A DNA stretch of 12,503 bases from an uncultured Ideonella sp. (GTDB lineage Bacteria; Pseudomonadota; Gammaproteobacteria; Burkholderiales; Burkholderiaceae): positions 1-12,503 of the forward strand of contig CAMLGG010000157.1 in the NCBI GenBank assembly GCA_946479475.1, given 5' to 3'. A program made the position numbers and the translations under genes. Positions 1-6,974 of the stretch are shown piece after piece (position 1 is the stretch's first letter; each line of letters begins with the position of its first letter). The notes beneath the pieces were generated by a model. It searched no databases, was not told the DNA's origin, and saw only the letters and a program-made list of their open reading frames with translations.

Positions 1-74
1 TGACCCACGATCGCGCCCTGGCCGAGCGCTGCGAGCGCCAGCTGCACATCGAGGCGGGCCGGCTCGTGGAGTGA
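1..74 (+). CDS. ABC transporter ATP-binding protein, C-terminal fragment (LolD/YbbA-like)
   Basis: Only the last 24 codons are inside the window; the gene begins upstream of base 1. In the frame of codons starting at base 3 it reads THDRALAERCERQLHIEAGR and then LVE, ending in TGA at 72-74. The THD near the start fits the H-loop (switch) histidine of ABC ATPases. The following 'LAERC-R---IEAGRLVE' pattern is typical of the C-terminus of the LolD/MacB/YbbA (FtsE-like) subfamily, which powers lipoprotein release or peptide/lipid handling at the inner membrane. The exact substrate cannot be told from so little. It is the only plus-strand gene, and it converges on the minus-strand PPIase gene with a shared hairpin between them. 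Confidence 0.62.
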   Translation, partial: THDRALAERCERQLHIEAGRLVE

Positions 75-83
75 ACGGCCATG

Positions 84-109
84 AAAAAGGGCGCCCCGGG
101 GGCGCCCTT
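84..109 (-). terminator. Rho-independent terminator between convergent genes
   Basis: A perfect 9-bp inverted repeat, AAGGGCGCC (87-95) and GGCGCCCTT (101-109), encloses a 5-nt loop. Read on the minus strand it is followed at once by a run of five T (complement of the A run 84-88), the classical intrinsic terminator shape. It lies 18 bp past the PPIase stop codon (127-129). On the plus strand the same hairpin follows the ABC ATPase stop (72-74) by 12 bp but has only a poor T stretch (CTTGCTT), so it should work best for the minus strand and perhaps weakly in both directions. Confidence 0.85.
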
Positions 110-126
110 GCTTCATGGAAGACAGC

Positions 127-921
127 TTATTGCTGCGCGAACTTGTAGTCCGTCTTGGCGGCCTTCTTCAGTTCATCCTGGTACTTCTGGAGCTTGGCCT
201 GCTCGACGCGCTGCATCAGCTGGGGCTTGACCTCCTCGAAGCTCGGGAACTGGGCTTCGCGGGTGTCTTCCAGCTTGATGATGTGGTAGCCGAACTGGCT
301 CTTGACCGGCGTCTCGGTCATCTCGCCCTTCTTCAGCTTGGTCATCGCGGCGCTGAACTCGGGCACGTAGTTGTCGGGCTTGGCGAAGTCCAGGTCGCCG
401 CCGTTCTCGGCCGAGCCGGTGTCCTTCGAGCTCTTCTTGGCCACGTCCTCGAACTTGGCGCCGGCCTTGATGTCGGCGATCAGCTTCTTGGCTTCGTCCT
501 CGCTCTCCACCAGGATGTGGCGGGCGTGGTACTCGGTGCCGCTCTGGGCCGCCTTGACGGTGTCGTACTCGGCCTTGGCCTCGGCTTCGGTCGCCGGGTG
601 CTTCTTCTTGTAGTCCTCGAACATCTCGCGGATCAGCACCGTCTGGCGCACCAGCTCCATCTGGTCCTTGTAGCTCTGGCTGGCGGCGATGCCCTGCTTC
701 TCGGCGGCCTGCGTGAAGATCTCTCGCATCACCACTTCGTCCTCGGCGCGCTTCTGCAACTCGGGCGTCACCTGCTGGCCGCCGCGGGTGGCCTGCTTGA
801 CCAGCAGGTCGACGCGCGCCTTGGGAACGGGCTTGCCATTCACCGTGGTCACGTTCTGCGCGTGCACTGCCAGCGGCAGCAGGAGGACAGCGGCCAGGGC
901 AGCGGTGGATTTCAGGTTCAT
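127..921 (-). CDS. Periplasmic parvulin-type peptidyl-prolyl cis-trans isomerase
   Basis: A 264-aa protein of the SurA/PrsA/PpiC type that isomerises prolyl bonds and assists folding of exported proteins. Residues 1-22 form a signal peptide (MNLK, hydrophobic ALAAVLLLPLAV, cleavage near HAQ-N). Residues about 25-125 are a helical SurA-N-like segment. Residues about 130-220 are the rotamase domain, with the family marks YHARHILV (131-138), GGDLDF (174-179) and FGYHIIKL (210-217); H135 and H213 sit where parvulins carry their active-site histidines. A charged helical tail follows. The open frame extends to 960, but ATG 919-921 is preferred: it has AAAGGCG about 6 bases upstream and directly starts the signal peptide. 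The gene is last in the msrB-ispZ-bolA-PPIase run, has its own candidate promoter, and ends at a strong terminator. The family is certain; the clients are unknown. Confidence 0.93.
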   Translation of the reverse strand: MNLKSTAALAAVLLLPLAVHAQNVTTVNGKPVPKARVDLLVKQATRGGQQVTPELQKRAEDEVVMREIFTQAAEKQGIAASQSYKDQMELVRQTVLIREMFEDYKKKHPATEAEAKAEYDTVKAAQSGTEYHARHILVESEDEAKKLIADIKAGAKFEDVAKKSSKDTGSAENGGDLDFAKPDNYVPEFSAAMTKLKKGEMTETPVKSQFGYHIIKLEDTREAQFPSFEEVKPQLMQRVEQAKLQKYQDELKKAAKTDYKFAQQ

Positions 922-930
922 GCGTGTCGC

Positions 931-960
931 CTTTAAGTGGTGACTCGTGACGAGTGTCAA
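931..960 (-). promoter_or_regulatory. Candidate sigma70 promoter of the PPIase gene with palindromic spacer
   Basis: On the minus strand a perfect -35 box TTGACA (955-960) is followed after 18 bp by TTAAAG (931-936), a weak -10. Within the spacer lies a small palindrome, ACTCGT-G-ACGAGT (943-955), that could bind a regulator. The -10 abuts the ribosome binding site, so the leader would be only a few bases long, which lowers confidence. This 157-bp bolA-PPIase gap (922-1078) shows no other gene. Confidence 0.35.
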
Positions 961-1078
961 CGAAGGGACGAAGGGAGGGGGTGGCTTGTCAGGCTTGCCG
1001 CGTCAGGCGCGACCGGGGCACAACGGGCGGCGGGGGAGCCGCGTGGACCTCGGAGGGCTTGCGCCGGCTGGGTTTACG

Positions 1079-1369
1079 TCAGGGCTCATCGGGTGCACGG
1101 GCGTCGATCGCCAGCGCATGGATGCCCTGCGGCAGCAAAGTGCTCAGGGCATCATACACGAGGCGATGTCGCGCCAGCCTGGGCAGGCCGGCGAAGCGCG
1201 CACTGACGATGCGCACGGAAAGATGGCTGCCCTCGCGCGCGCCGGCGTGGCCCGCGTGGGCCGCGCTGTCGTCGCGCACTTCGAGCGCCACCGGATCCAG
1301 CGCCTGCTGCAATGCGGCCTGCACGGCAGAGGCGCCGACGTGGGGGCGGCCGGCGGCAGGAGGGCTCAT
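1079..1369 (-). CDS. bolA: BolA family protein
   Basis: A 96-aa cytosolic protein, normal for BolA. The class fold is visible: helical start (VQAALQQALDPVALEVRDDS), then the AGHAGAREGSHLSVRIVSARF strand-turn-strand region split around residues 39-59, then LARHRLVYDAL (65-75) with the conserved histidine H68, and the terminal strand IHALAIDARAP. BolA proteins partner with monothiol glutaredoxins in Fe-S cluster handling and in E. coli affect morphology and stress response. Start ATG 1367-1369 overlaps the ispZ stop as ATGA (1366-1369), pointing to translational coupling. I chose this start because the longer upstream frame reads through ispZ and msrB in a non-coding phase. The residues fit BolA proper or its paralogue IbaG; neighbourhood and the RHRLVY motif favour a BolA-like assignment. 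Confidence 0.93.
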   Translation of the reverse strand: MSPPAAGRPHVGASAVQAALQQALDPVALEVRDDSAAHAGHAGAREGSHLSVRIVSARFAGLPRLARHRLVYDALSTLLPQGIHALAIDARAPDEP

Positions 1370-2037
1370 CGCGCCTGGTCCTGGCCGGCCTTCGGATCGG
1401 CGCCGGGCGTCTCGGCGGTCTTCTCCTCGGGCATGTGGCGGCCGATGTAGGCGGCCTGGCTGAGGATGAAGACGGCCATGAGCGCGTAGGTGCCGAAGGT
1501 GTGGAAGTTGGCCCACGCATCGTCCGAGAAGGCGTAGGCGATCCAGAGGTTGAGCGCGCCCATGACGAGGAAGAAGAAGATCCAGCCACCGAGCAGGCGC
1601 CGCCACACCCCCTCGGGCAGCTGCAGTTCCTCGCCCATGGTGTTGCGCAGCAGGTTGCGGTGGAAGAAGCGCTCGGCCACCCAGAAGATGGTCCCCATGA
1701 TCCAGAAGACCACGGTGGGCTTCCACTTGATGAACATCGGTTCGTGCAGCCACACCGTGGCACTGCCGAGCACGATGACCAGCGTGAGGCTGATCCACAG
1801 CATCAGGTCGATCTTGCGGCCCTGCCACTTCATCCAGGCGACCTGCAGGGCCGTGGCGAGGATGACCGCGATGGTCGCCAGCAGCATCGGGGCTTCGTCG
1901 ACGCCGACGACGCCGCCCGAGACCGCGAATCCGAAATGCTGGGTGGCGAAGGCGGCGGCCCAGTCCTTGTTGAACTTGCCGAACTGGTAGGTGCCGAAGA
2001 AAAGCAGCAGCGGCAGGAAATCGAGAAACAGCTTCAT
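1366..2037 (-). CDS. yciB: Inner membrane septation protein A (YciB/IspZ)
   Basis: A 223-aa polytopic membrane protein. It opens with MKLFLDFLPLLLFFGTYQ, the hallmark start of the YciB/IspZ family, then shows about five hydrophobic segments: residues about 5-18, 50-68, 80-97, 110-125 and 150-170, with a further one near 185-200. The intervening motifs KWQGRKIDLMLWISL, FIKWKPTVVFW and FFHRNLLRNTMGEELQLPEG are family signatures. The product is linked to cell-envelope synthesis and septation. It is longer than E. coli YciB (about 180 aa) because of a charged tail after the last helix (EEKTAETPGADPKAGQDQAR). It lies 57 bp after msrB and overlaps bolA by 4 bp. The 57-bp gap contains a 5-bp hairpin (2070-2084) too short to be a convincing terminator. 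No clear Shine-Dalgarno precedes the ATG. Confidence 0.95.
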   Translation of the reverse strand: MKLFLDFLPLLLFFGTYQFGKFNKDWAAAFATQHFGFAVSGGVVGVDEAPMLLATIAVILATALQVAWMKWQGRKIDLMLWISLTLVIVLGSATVWLHEPMFIKWKPTVVFWIMGTIFWVAERFFHRNLLRNTMGEELQLPEGVWRRLLGGWIFFFLVMGALNLWIAYAFSDDAWANFHTFGTYALMAVFILSQAAYIGRHMPEEKTAETPGADPKAGQDQAR

Positions 2038-2094
2038 GGCGCGGCGCGGAGTCTAACCGCGCCCGGCGCAGGGACTCACTCCCTCTTTTGGAAG

Positions 2095-2529
2095 TCAGTC
2101 CTTCTTCTCGAAATCGATCGCCGCCGAGTTGATGCAGAAACGCTCGCCGGTGGGCGCCGGGCCGTCGTCGAAGACATGGCCCAGGTGCGTGCCGCATCTG
2201 GCGCAGCGCACCTCGACGCGCGTCATGCCGTGGGTGTGGTCGATGACCCGCTCGATCTTGCCGTCCTCCACGCCCTGCCAGAAGCTGGGCCAGCCGCAGC
2301 CGGCGTCGAACTTGGTGTCGGACTGGAAGAGCACCTCGCCGCAGCCTATGCACTTGTAGACGCCGTTTTCCCAGTGGTCCCAGAAGCGGCCGGTGAAGGC
2401 CCGCTCCGTCGCGGCCTGGCGCGCCACGGCGTACTGGGCCGGGCTCAACTGGGCGCGCCATTCGGCATCCGTCTTGTGGACGGCGTAGCGCGGGTCGTCG
2501 TGGCGATGGGGGGTGTCGTCGGCGCTCAT
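2095..2529 (-). CDS. msrB: Peptide-methionine (R)-S-oxide reductase MsrB
   Basis: A 144-aa single-domain cytosolic enzyme that reduces methionine-R-sulfoxide in proteins, normally recycled by thioredoxin. All key residues are visible. The structural zinc site is two CxxC pairs, C60/C63 (CIGC) and C109/C112 (CARC). The catalytic cysteine is C132 in [10 protein letters not shown], and a resolving cysteine C78 lies in GCGWPSF. The [12 protein letters not shown] segment (113-124) is standard. Length is normal, with a short polar N-terminus. ATG 2527-2529 lies 70 bp after the citrate-synthase-like gene. A weak -10-like TACACT (complement of 2560-2565) lies 30 bp upstream with no good -35, so it may be transcribed either from there or with the upstream operon. 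No Shine-Dalgarno is obvious. Confidence 0.97.
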   Translation of the reverse strand: MSADDTPHRHDDPRYAVHKTDAEWRAQLSPAQYAVARQAATERAFTGRFWDHWENGVYKCIGCGEVLFQSDTKFDAGCGWPSFWQGVEDGKIERVIDHTHGMTRVEVRCARCGTHLGHVFDDGPAPTGERFCINSAAIDFEKKD

Positions 2530-2599
2530 GGCAGGGCTGGTCGGGTGAAGTTCGGCGCCAGTGTAGGCACCGGCGCGCCGCCTGCCCCGGGCGGGGTCT

Positions 2600-3400
2600 T
2601 CAGGCCGGCCAGCGCCTGGGCGCCGGGCCTTCGTAGGCGACGTGCTCGCAGGCGATGGGCAGCACCGTCCGCTCCGGCTTCTCGCTCGCCTCGATGTAGC
2701 AAGGCGGCATGCCGGCCAGGAAGGCGGGGAACATGAAGTGGTAGTACTCGCGGGCCGTCAGGCCGAGGTCGAGGCCGAGTGCGGCCGCCAGTGCGCCGTA
2801 GTTCATGCGCCAGCGCCAGCGGCCCTCGACCAGGAAGCGCTCGAGCTCGAAGGCGAGCTCCAGGTGCGGCCCTTGGTGCAGGCCCAGCTCCCGGGCCAGC
2901 GTCATCATCGGCCCGATGCGCTCGTCGCCGTTCGCGATGGGCCGGCCGTAGCCCGCGATGGCGCGGTGCACGACAAGCTCTTCGCGCACGCATTCGTCCA
3001 GCGTGCCGCCCTGGCTGAGCGCCTCGCGGGTGCGAAGGAAGAAGTCCGCCGCGCGGATGTCGATGCCGCGGCCGTAGATGCTCGCCTCCGACACGGCGAG
3101 CGCGGCGGCCATGCCGAGGTTGCCGGTGCTGCGGGTCGTGCCGGCGAGCGCGGCGACCCGGTTGTTCCAGATGCGCGCGTCCGGATAGCTCGTGCAGACC
3201 CACAGCGCATGCAGCATGCGCAACTGCGGCGCGGTGAAGCGGCGACCCGTTATCCCGAAGGCATAGAGCGCGAGCCAGTCCATGTCCTTGAATTCGGCAT
3301 GCAGGTCGTGGCCCCTGAAGACGGCCTGGCGGCCGACGAAGCACGCGCCCATGCGGGTGCGCAGGCGGCCGGCGGCTTCGTGGAGAAGGAAGGGATTCAT
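2600..3400 (-). CDS. Citrate synthase / citryl-CoA lyase-fold protein B, canonical catalytic residues absent
   Basis: A 266-aa protein whose whole length reads like a short citrate synthase of citryl-CoA-lyase size (about 260 aa). By-eye matches: [20 protein letters not shown] (30-49) to the N-terminal 'GYDL--L' region; [19 protein letters not shown] (76-94) to the 'R--AST' region; [13 protein letters not shown] (150-162) to the 'GFGHR-YK--DPR' motif; [19 protein letters not shown] (169-187); and [11 protein letters not shown] (200-210) to 'VDFYSG---ALGIP'. The three residues used by citrate synthases do not survive in this alignment. The 'GPxHGGA' histidine lies in YGRGIDIRA, the 'GFGH' histidine is R153, and the catalytic Asp is not present (N200 or a neighbour). 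A strong GAGGAGG (complement of 3408-3414) lies 7 bases before the ATG, inside the preceding gene, whose stop it overlaps (ATGA). The fold call is good; whether it is an enzyme, a new activity or a regulatory subunit is open. Confidence 0.8.
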   Translation of the reverse strand: MNPFLLHEAAGRLRTRMGACFVGRQAVFRGHDLHAEFKDMDWLALYAFGITGRRFTAPQLRMLHALWVCTSYPDARIWNNRVAALAGTTRSTGNLGMAAALAVSEASIYGRGIDIRAADFFLRTREALSQGGTLDECVREELVVHRAIAGYGRPIANGDERIGPMMTLARELGLHQGPHLELAFELERFLVEGRWRWRMNYGALAAALGLDLGLTAREYYHFMFPAFLAGMPPCYIEASEKPERTVLPIACEHVAYEGPAPRRWPA

Positions 3401-4215
3401 GCGAGCGCCTCCTCGGGCCGGTCCTCGAGATCAAGGGCGAAGAAGGGAAAGTTCTTGTGGCCGAGCCGGCGTTGCTCGAGCGCGTGGGCGGCGGCGCCGG
3501 GCAGTCGCAGGAGCAGGTGGAGCATCTCGCCCTGCTCGGGGTCGAAGCCCAGGTCATGCAAGGCCGCGGCCGCCAGGCCGGTCAGCGCCAGTGGCGCGCC
3601 AGCCTGCGCTTCGATCGCCTCGCGCCGGCTGGCCAGCCAGTGCAGCGCCGGGAAGGACGCGGGATCCGGCCGGGTGAGCGCCACCAGGCCGTCCAGCAGC
3701 CGAAGGACGAAGGTCGCGGCCCGGCGTGCATGCGGTTCGAAGCCGGCACGGTGCGCGGCTCCCGGCCAGATGCCGGGCCGCCGGCTCGGCGCTTCGAGGG
3801 CCTGCCTCCAGAGGGCCAGGTCGGTGCCGCAACGAGCCCACAGCCCCATCGCGTCGTGCACCTCGCGAGACCCGCCCGACTCGCCGGCACCGACTGCGAG
3901 CGCCGCCATCAGGCCGGCGGCTGCGGGCGAGCCGCCGACGCCGGCGCACATCGCCGCGTGCACCGCCGGATCGCGCGGGCCGGGATTGGCCAGTGCGAGC
4001 GCCAGGGCATCCAGCATGCGGACCTGCACGGGGCGCGGCGGCTCGCCGCGGAACAGCAGGAACAGCATGTCTGCCCAGGACGCGCGGCCGAGCATGTCGG
4101 TGGCGACATCGAAGCCATGGCAGCGTGCGCTGCGCGTGGAGAAGGCGTCATCGGGCTCGGGCTCCTCGTGCCAGATCCGCGTGCGGACCGGCTGGATCTT
4201 CGGGTTCGCGCTCAT
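3397..4215 (-). CDS. Citrate synthase / citryl-CoA lyase-fold protein A
   Basis: A 272-aa citrate-synthase superfamily protein of citryl-CoA-lyase length. Residues 34-60 (GFDVATDMLGRASWADMLFL and on to RGEPP) match the family's 'GYDL-DLIGR-SFA--FLLLRGELP' start. LDALALALANPG (68-79) and GSPAAAGLMAALAVGAG (95-111) match the central helices, and ALHDLGFDPE (218-227) with LLRLPGAAAHALEQ (235-248) matches the C-terminal 'LLDLGFP---LFALARLPGLLAHALEE'. At the 'GPLHGGA' position it has GESGGS, so the histidine is lost. GFEPHARR (158-165) may keep one histidine (H162). The catalytic Asp position of 'NVDGAL' is T212. It starts 7 bp after the SDR gene and ends overlapping protein B, so the two are surely co-translated. 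Family assignment is firm; a normal citrate synthase reaction is unlikely. Confidence 0.82.
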   Translation of the reverse strand: MSANPKIQPVRTRIWHEEPEPDDAFSTRSARCHGFDVATDMLGRASWADMLFLLFRGEPPRPVQVRMLDALALALANPGPRDPAVHAAMCAGVGGSPAAAGLMAALAVGAGESGGSREVHDAMGLWARCGTDLALWRQALEAPSRRPGIWPGAAHRAGFEPHARRAATFVLRLLDGLVALTRPDPASFPALHWLASRREAIEAQAGAPLALTGLAAAALHDLGFDPEQGEMLHLLLRLPGAAAHALEQRRLGHKNFPFFALDLEDRPEEALA

Positions 4216-4222
4216 GGCGGGC

Positions 4223-4972
4223 TCACAGCAGGCTCATGCCGCCGTCGACCGCCAGTTCCTGGCCGACGACGTAGGAAGCGTCGTCGCTGGCGAGGAACAA
4301 GGCGACCCGGGCCACCTCGGCCGGCTCGCCGAAGCGCCGGATGGGCGACTTGCGTTCGATGTCCTGCACGACCGCGTCGCGCGCCTCGCTTGGCAGGCCC
4401 AGGCGGCTCCAGATGGGCGTGGCGATGGGTCCCGGGCTGATCGCGTTGACGCGGATGCCGCGGCCGATGAGCTCCAGCGCCAGGCTCTGCACCAGCGAGC
4501 GCACGGCGGCCTTGCAGGCCGCGTAGACGCTGAAGTTCGGCGAGCCCAGCTGGTTGGCGATGGAGGTGGTCACGATCACCGAAGCGCCCCGGCGTAGCAG
4601 CGGCAGCGCCTTCTGGATCGTGAAGAACACGCCCTTGAAGTTGACGCTTTGCATGGCGTCGAACTGCGCCTCGGTGACGGCTTCGAGCGGGGCGGGCTGG
4701 GCCAGGGCGGCATTGACGAAGAGCACATCCAGCGACCCCAGCCGCGACTTCACCTGCCGCATGAGTTCTTCGATGTCGGGCAGGCTGCCGGCGTCGCTGC
4801 GCAGCGCCAGGATGCGGCCGTCCGAGCTTCGCTGGACTTCGTCGAGCGTGGCCGGGTCCCGCCCGGTGACGGCCACGCGGGCGCCTTCTTCGCAGAACAG
4901 CCGGGCCGCAGCCAGGCCGATGCCGCTGTTGCCGCCGGTGACGAGGGCGGTCTTTCCGTTGAGCTTGTTCAT
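4223..4972 (-). CDS. Short-chain dehydrogenase/reductase (SDR) family oxidoreductase
   Basis: A 249-aa classical SDR, a soluble NAD(P)-dependent oxidoreductase interconverting a ketone and an alcohol. Visible motifs: cofactor loop TGGNSGIG (12-19); R38 after the second strand (VTGRD), which favours NADP(H); D60 (RSDAG); a VNAA variant of NNAG (86-89); and the catalytic set N111 (VNFKG), S137 (TTSIAN), Y150 and K154 (YAACK). SPGPIATPIW (179-188) and the C-terminal VGQELAVDGG (236-245) are standard. The gene starts 13 bp after the ThDP enzyme's stop and ends 7 bp before the first citrate-synthase-like gene, so it belongs to their operon. The substrate is unknown; a hydroxyketone or 2-oxo compound made by the ThDP enzyme would fit the context, but that is inference. 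Confidence 0.93.
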   Translation of the reverse strand: MNKLNGKTALVTGGNSGIGLAAARLFCEEGARVAVTGRDPATLDEVQRSSDGRILALRSDAGSLPDIEELMRQVKSRLGSLDVLFVNAALAQPAPLEAVTEAQFDAMQSVNFKGVFFTIQKALPLLRRGASVIVTTSIANQLGSPNFSVYAACKAAVRSLVQSLALELIGRGIRVNAISPGPIATPIWSRLGLPSEARDAVVQDIERKSPIRRFGEPAEVARVALFLASDDASYVVGQELAVDGGMSLL

Positions 4973-4985
4973 GGGAGGTTCGGCT

Positions 4986-6830
4986 TCACTTCACGGCGCC
5001 CAGGGCCTTCAGGCGCTGGATCATGGGAGGGACTTCGTCGCGGTCGATGCGCACGTCGACCAGGGTCGGGCCGCGGCGGGCCAGGATGGCCTCGAAGTCG
5101 AGCGCCTGCAGGTCCTCGGGCGACTCGACCACGTGGCCGGGCACCCCCATGGCCTCGGCCACGGCGGCGAAATCGACCTTCGGCAACTCGAAGCCCACGG
5201 GCTCCGCCTTGGCGAGGCGCTGGCCGTGCATGACCATGCCGTAGGCGCTGTCGTTGAGCACGAAGTAGACGACCGTCAGGCCCTCGGCCGCCGCAACGCC
5301 TATCTCCTGGCCGCTCATCAGGTAGCTGCCATCGCCGGTGATGCAGACGACCGGGCAGCGCGGGTTGCCCCGCGCGATCCCCACGGCAGCGCCGATGGCC
5401 CAGCCCATGGGCGCGAAATCCATCATCACGCGCAGCCAGTGGGCTGTGCCGCTGCGGCGCTCGGCATCGCCGGTGCGGCGGCCACCCGTGCCCCCGCCCC
5501 CACCCCCGCTGCCGCGCCGGTTGCGCGGCTGCAGGTAGTGCACAGCCCAGATCATGCTGTTGCCGGTGTCGGCGACGAAGCGCGTGTTCGGCGGGCAGCG
5601 CCGCGAGAGCTCGCGCATCAGCCGCTGAGGCTTGATCGGCGTGGCGTCGCTGTCCACCTGCTCCGGCGCGTGCAGCGCGAGGTTGGGGTTCTGCGCATCG
5701 GGGTTGTGAATGGGCAGGCTCACCACGTTGCGGGCGTCGTTGGCGGCGAAGCCATCGATCAGCAGGCGGCACACGGACAGGATCCGGCCGCGCACGTGCA
5801 GCCGGGCCATCGGCGAGCGCATGAGGTGCTCGTCGGATGCATCGACGTGGATCAGGCGGCCGTTCATCAGCGCAGCGTTCCAGCCCCCGCTGGCCAGCTC
5901 GCTGAAGGCCGTGCCGAAGGCGACGACGAGGTCCGCGTGGCTCTTGAGCAGGGCCTCCGCGCTGGCGTGGCCCCCGAAGCCGAAGACGCCGTGGAAGGCA
6001 CGGTGGCGCGGGTTGACGAGGCCCTTGCCGTCGGGCGTGGTGATGAACTGCGCGCCGGTCAGGTCGACCAGCCGCATGATCGTGTCCACGGCCTCGCCGC
6101 AGCCGTCGCCGATCAGGAAGACCGGCGATTCGGCGCGCTCGAGCTCGCCGCGCAGCGCGCGCACCGCGTCGAGGTCGACCATGGCCGGTTTCGCATGGAC
6201 GAAGGCGCTGCGGTCGCAGTCCTCGCTGGGCGCAGCCACCGTGCTGCGCAGGATGTCCACCGGGATCGACAGGTGCACCGGCCCCTGCGGAGCCTGGAAG
6301 GCGCGCATCAATGCATGGATCAGCTTGGTCTCGAGCTGGTCGGGATGCGTGACGAGCGAGTTGTAGCGGGTGCAGTGGCGCAGCATGCCCACCGCGTTGA
6401 TGCCGGTGCAGCTGGATTCCTGCAGGGCGCCGCGGCCGAAGTTGCGCAGCGGTGGCTGGCCGGTGATGACCAGCATCGGCACGTTGTTGGCATAGGCCGT
6501 CGCCACGCCGGTGATCAGGTTGGTGGCGCCTGGGCCGGAGGTCGCGATCGCCACGCCGATCCTGCCGGTCTCACGTGCGTAGCCATCGGCCATGAATGCC
6601 GCGCCGGCCTCGTGCCTTGCCACGACGGGTCGCGGGCCGCCTCGCCGCTCGCTGCGGGCCAGGGCGTTGTAAAGAGGCTCAATGGCGCCGCCGGGGACGC
6701 CGAAAACCGCCTCGATGCCGAGGCGTCCCAGGTAGGTGACGATGAGTTCCGCTGCCTCCATCGTGGGGGCTGCATCGGGGGCGAAGGCCGGGTCGGGCAA
6801 TGCCGCCGCCGCTCGCTTCAGACTGTCCAT
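4986..6830 (-). CDS. Thiamine-diphosphate-dependent enzyme, acetolactate-synthase-like large subunit
   Basis: A 614-aa three-domain ThDP enzyme of the acetolactate synthase/2-oxoacid decarboxylase family. The N-terminal pyrimidine domain (about 25-195) carries VFGVPGGAIEPLYNAL (42-57) and the activating glutamate E74 in ARHEAGAAFMADGYAR. A central domain follows (about 215-360). The C-terminal domain holds the ThDP-magnesium motif GDGS (499-502) through N526-D527. It is complete and catalytic-looking, so it should decarboxylate a 2-oxoacid and possibly ligate the product to an aldehyde or ketone. The substrate is not readable. An odd low-complexity insert, about residues 438-461 (RRGSGGGGGGTGGRRTG), sits between NSMIWAVHYL and FAPMGWAIGAAVG. 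The open frame runs to a TTG at 6845, but ATG 6828-6830 is chosen because GGAG lies 9 bases upstream. First gene of the four-gene operon; no small regulatory subunit gene follows as in true ilvBH. Confidence 0.9.
   Translation of the reverse strand: MDSLKRAAAALPDPAFAPDAAPTMEAAELIVTYLGRLGIEAVFGVPGGAIEPLYNALARSERRGGPRPVVARHEAGAAFMADGYARETGRIGVAIATSGPGATNLITGVATAYANNVPMLVITGQPPLRNFGRGALQESSCTGINAVGMLRHCTRYNSLVTHPDQLETKLIHALMRAFQAPQGPVHLSIPVDILRSTVAAPSEDCDRSAFVHAKPAMVDLDAVRALRGELERAESPVFLIGDGCGEAVDTIMRLVDLTGAQFITTPDGKGLVNPRHRAFHGVFGFGGHASAEALLKSHADLVVAFGTAFSELASGGWNAALMNGRLIHVDASDEHLMRSPMARLHVRGRILSVCRLLIDGFAANDARNVVSLPIHNPDAQNPNLALHAPEQVDSDATPIKPQRLMRELSRRCPPNTRFVADTGNSMIWAVHYLQPRNRRGSGGGGGGTGGRRTGDAERRSGTAHWLRVMMDFAPMGWAIGAAVGIARGNPRCPVVCITGDGSYLMSGQEIGVAAAEGLTVVYFVLNDSAYGMVMHGQRLAKAEPVGFELPKVDFAAVAEAMGVPGHVVESPEDLQALDFEAILARRGPTLVDVRIDRDEVPPMIQRLKALGAVK
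5485..5507 (-). repeat. G-run tract with predicted G-quadruplex form, inside the ThDP gene
   Basis: The coding (minus) strand carries three runs of five G (complements of 5503-5507, 5497-5501 and 5491-5495) and one of three G (5485-5487), with loops of 1, 1 and 3 bases. That is a textbook parallel G-quadruplex pattern and would be present in the mRNA too. It encodes the glycine run of the ThDP enzyme's insert. Repeated G runs are also prone to slippage, though the reading frame is intact in this copy. Confidence 0.6.
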
Positions 6831-6914
6831 TTCGTACCGCTCCAAACAATCAAGAGAAAGCCTCGGCCACGCCCGGGCCGCAGCGTCGCGCTCGAGGCAG
6901 GACGCTGCCGGCCG

Positions 6915-6974
6915 GCGAAGAAGAATTCGCGGCGCAAAGGCGTGGCCACGCGGGGCACCGGATGGCGCCGCGAA
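6915..6974 (-). promoter_or_regulatory. Inverted repeat with U-rich tail: possible leader structure or terminator
   Basis: Perfect 10-bp arms TTCGCGGCGC (6926-6935) and GCGCCGCGAA (6965-6974) flank 29 bases that include a 12-bp perfect palindrome GCGTGGCCACGC (6940-6951). On the minus strand the stem is followed by TTCTTCTTC (complement of 6917-6925), so it resembles a weak intrinsic terminator. An alternative 5-bp hairpin, GCGAA (6915-6919) with TTCGC (6926-6930), shares bases with the large stem and would exclude it. An 11-bp direct repeat AAAGGCGTGGC (6936-6946 and 6973-6983) overlaps. It may end receptor transcripts or attenuate the ThDP operon. Confidence 0.35.

Noticed and set aside
2530..2599. 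The CCCC/GGGG inverted repeat between the citrate-synthase-like gene B and msrB as an operon terminator
   Set aside because: Four-bp stem with a four-base loop and no T run; read-through into msrB cannot be excluded.
5461..5545. A frameshift or insertion damaging the ThDP gene at the G-rich tract
   Set aside because: The frame is continuous and conserved family motifs continue on both sides in the same phase.
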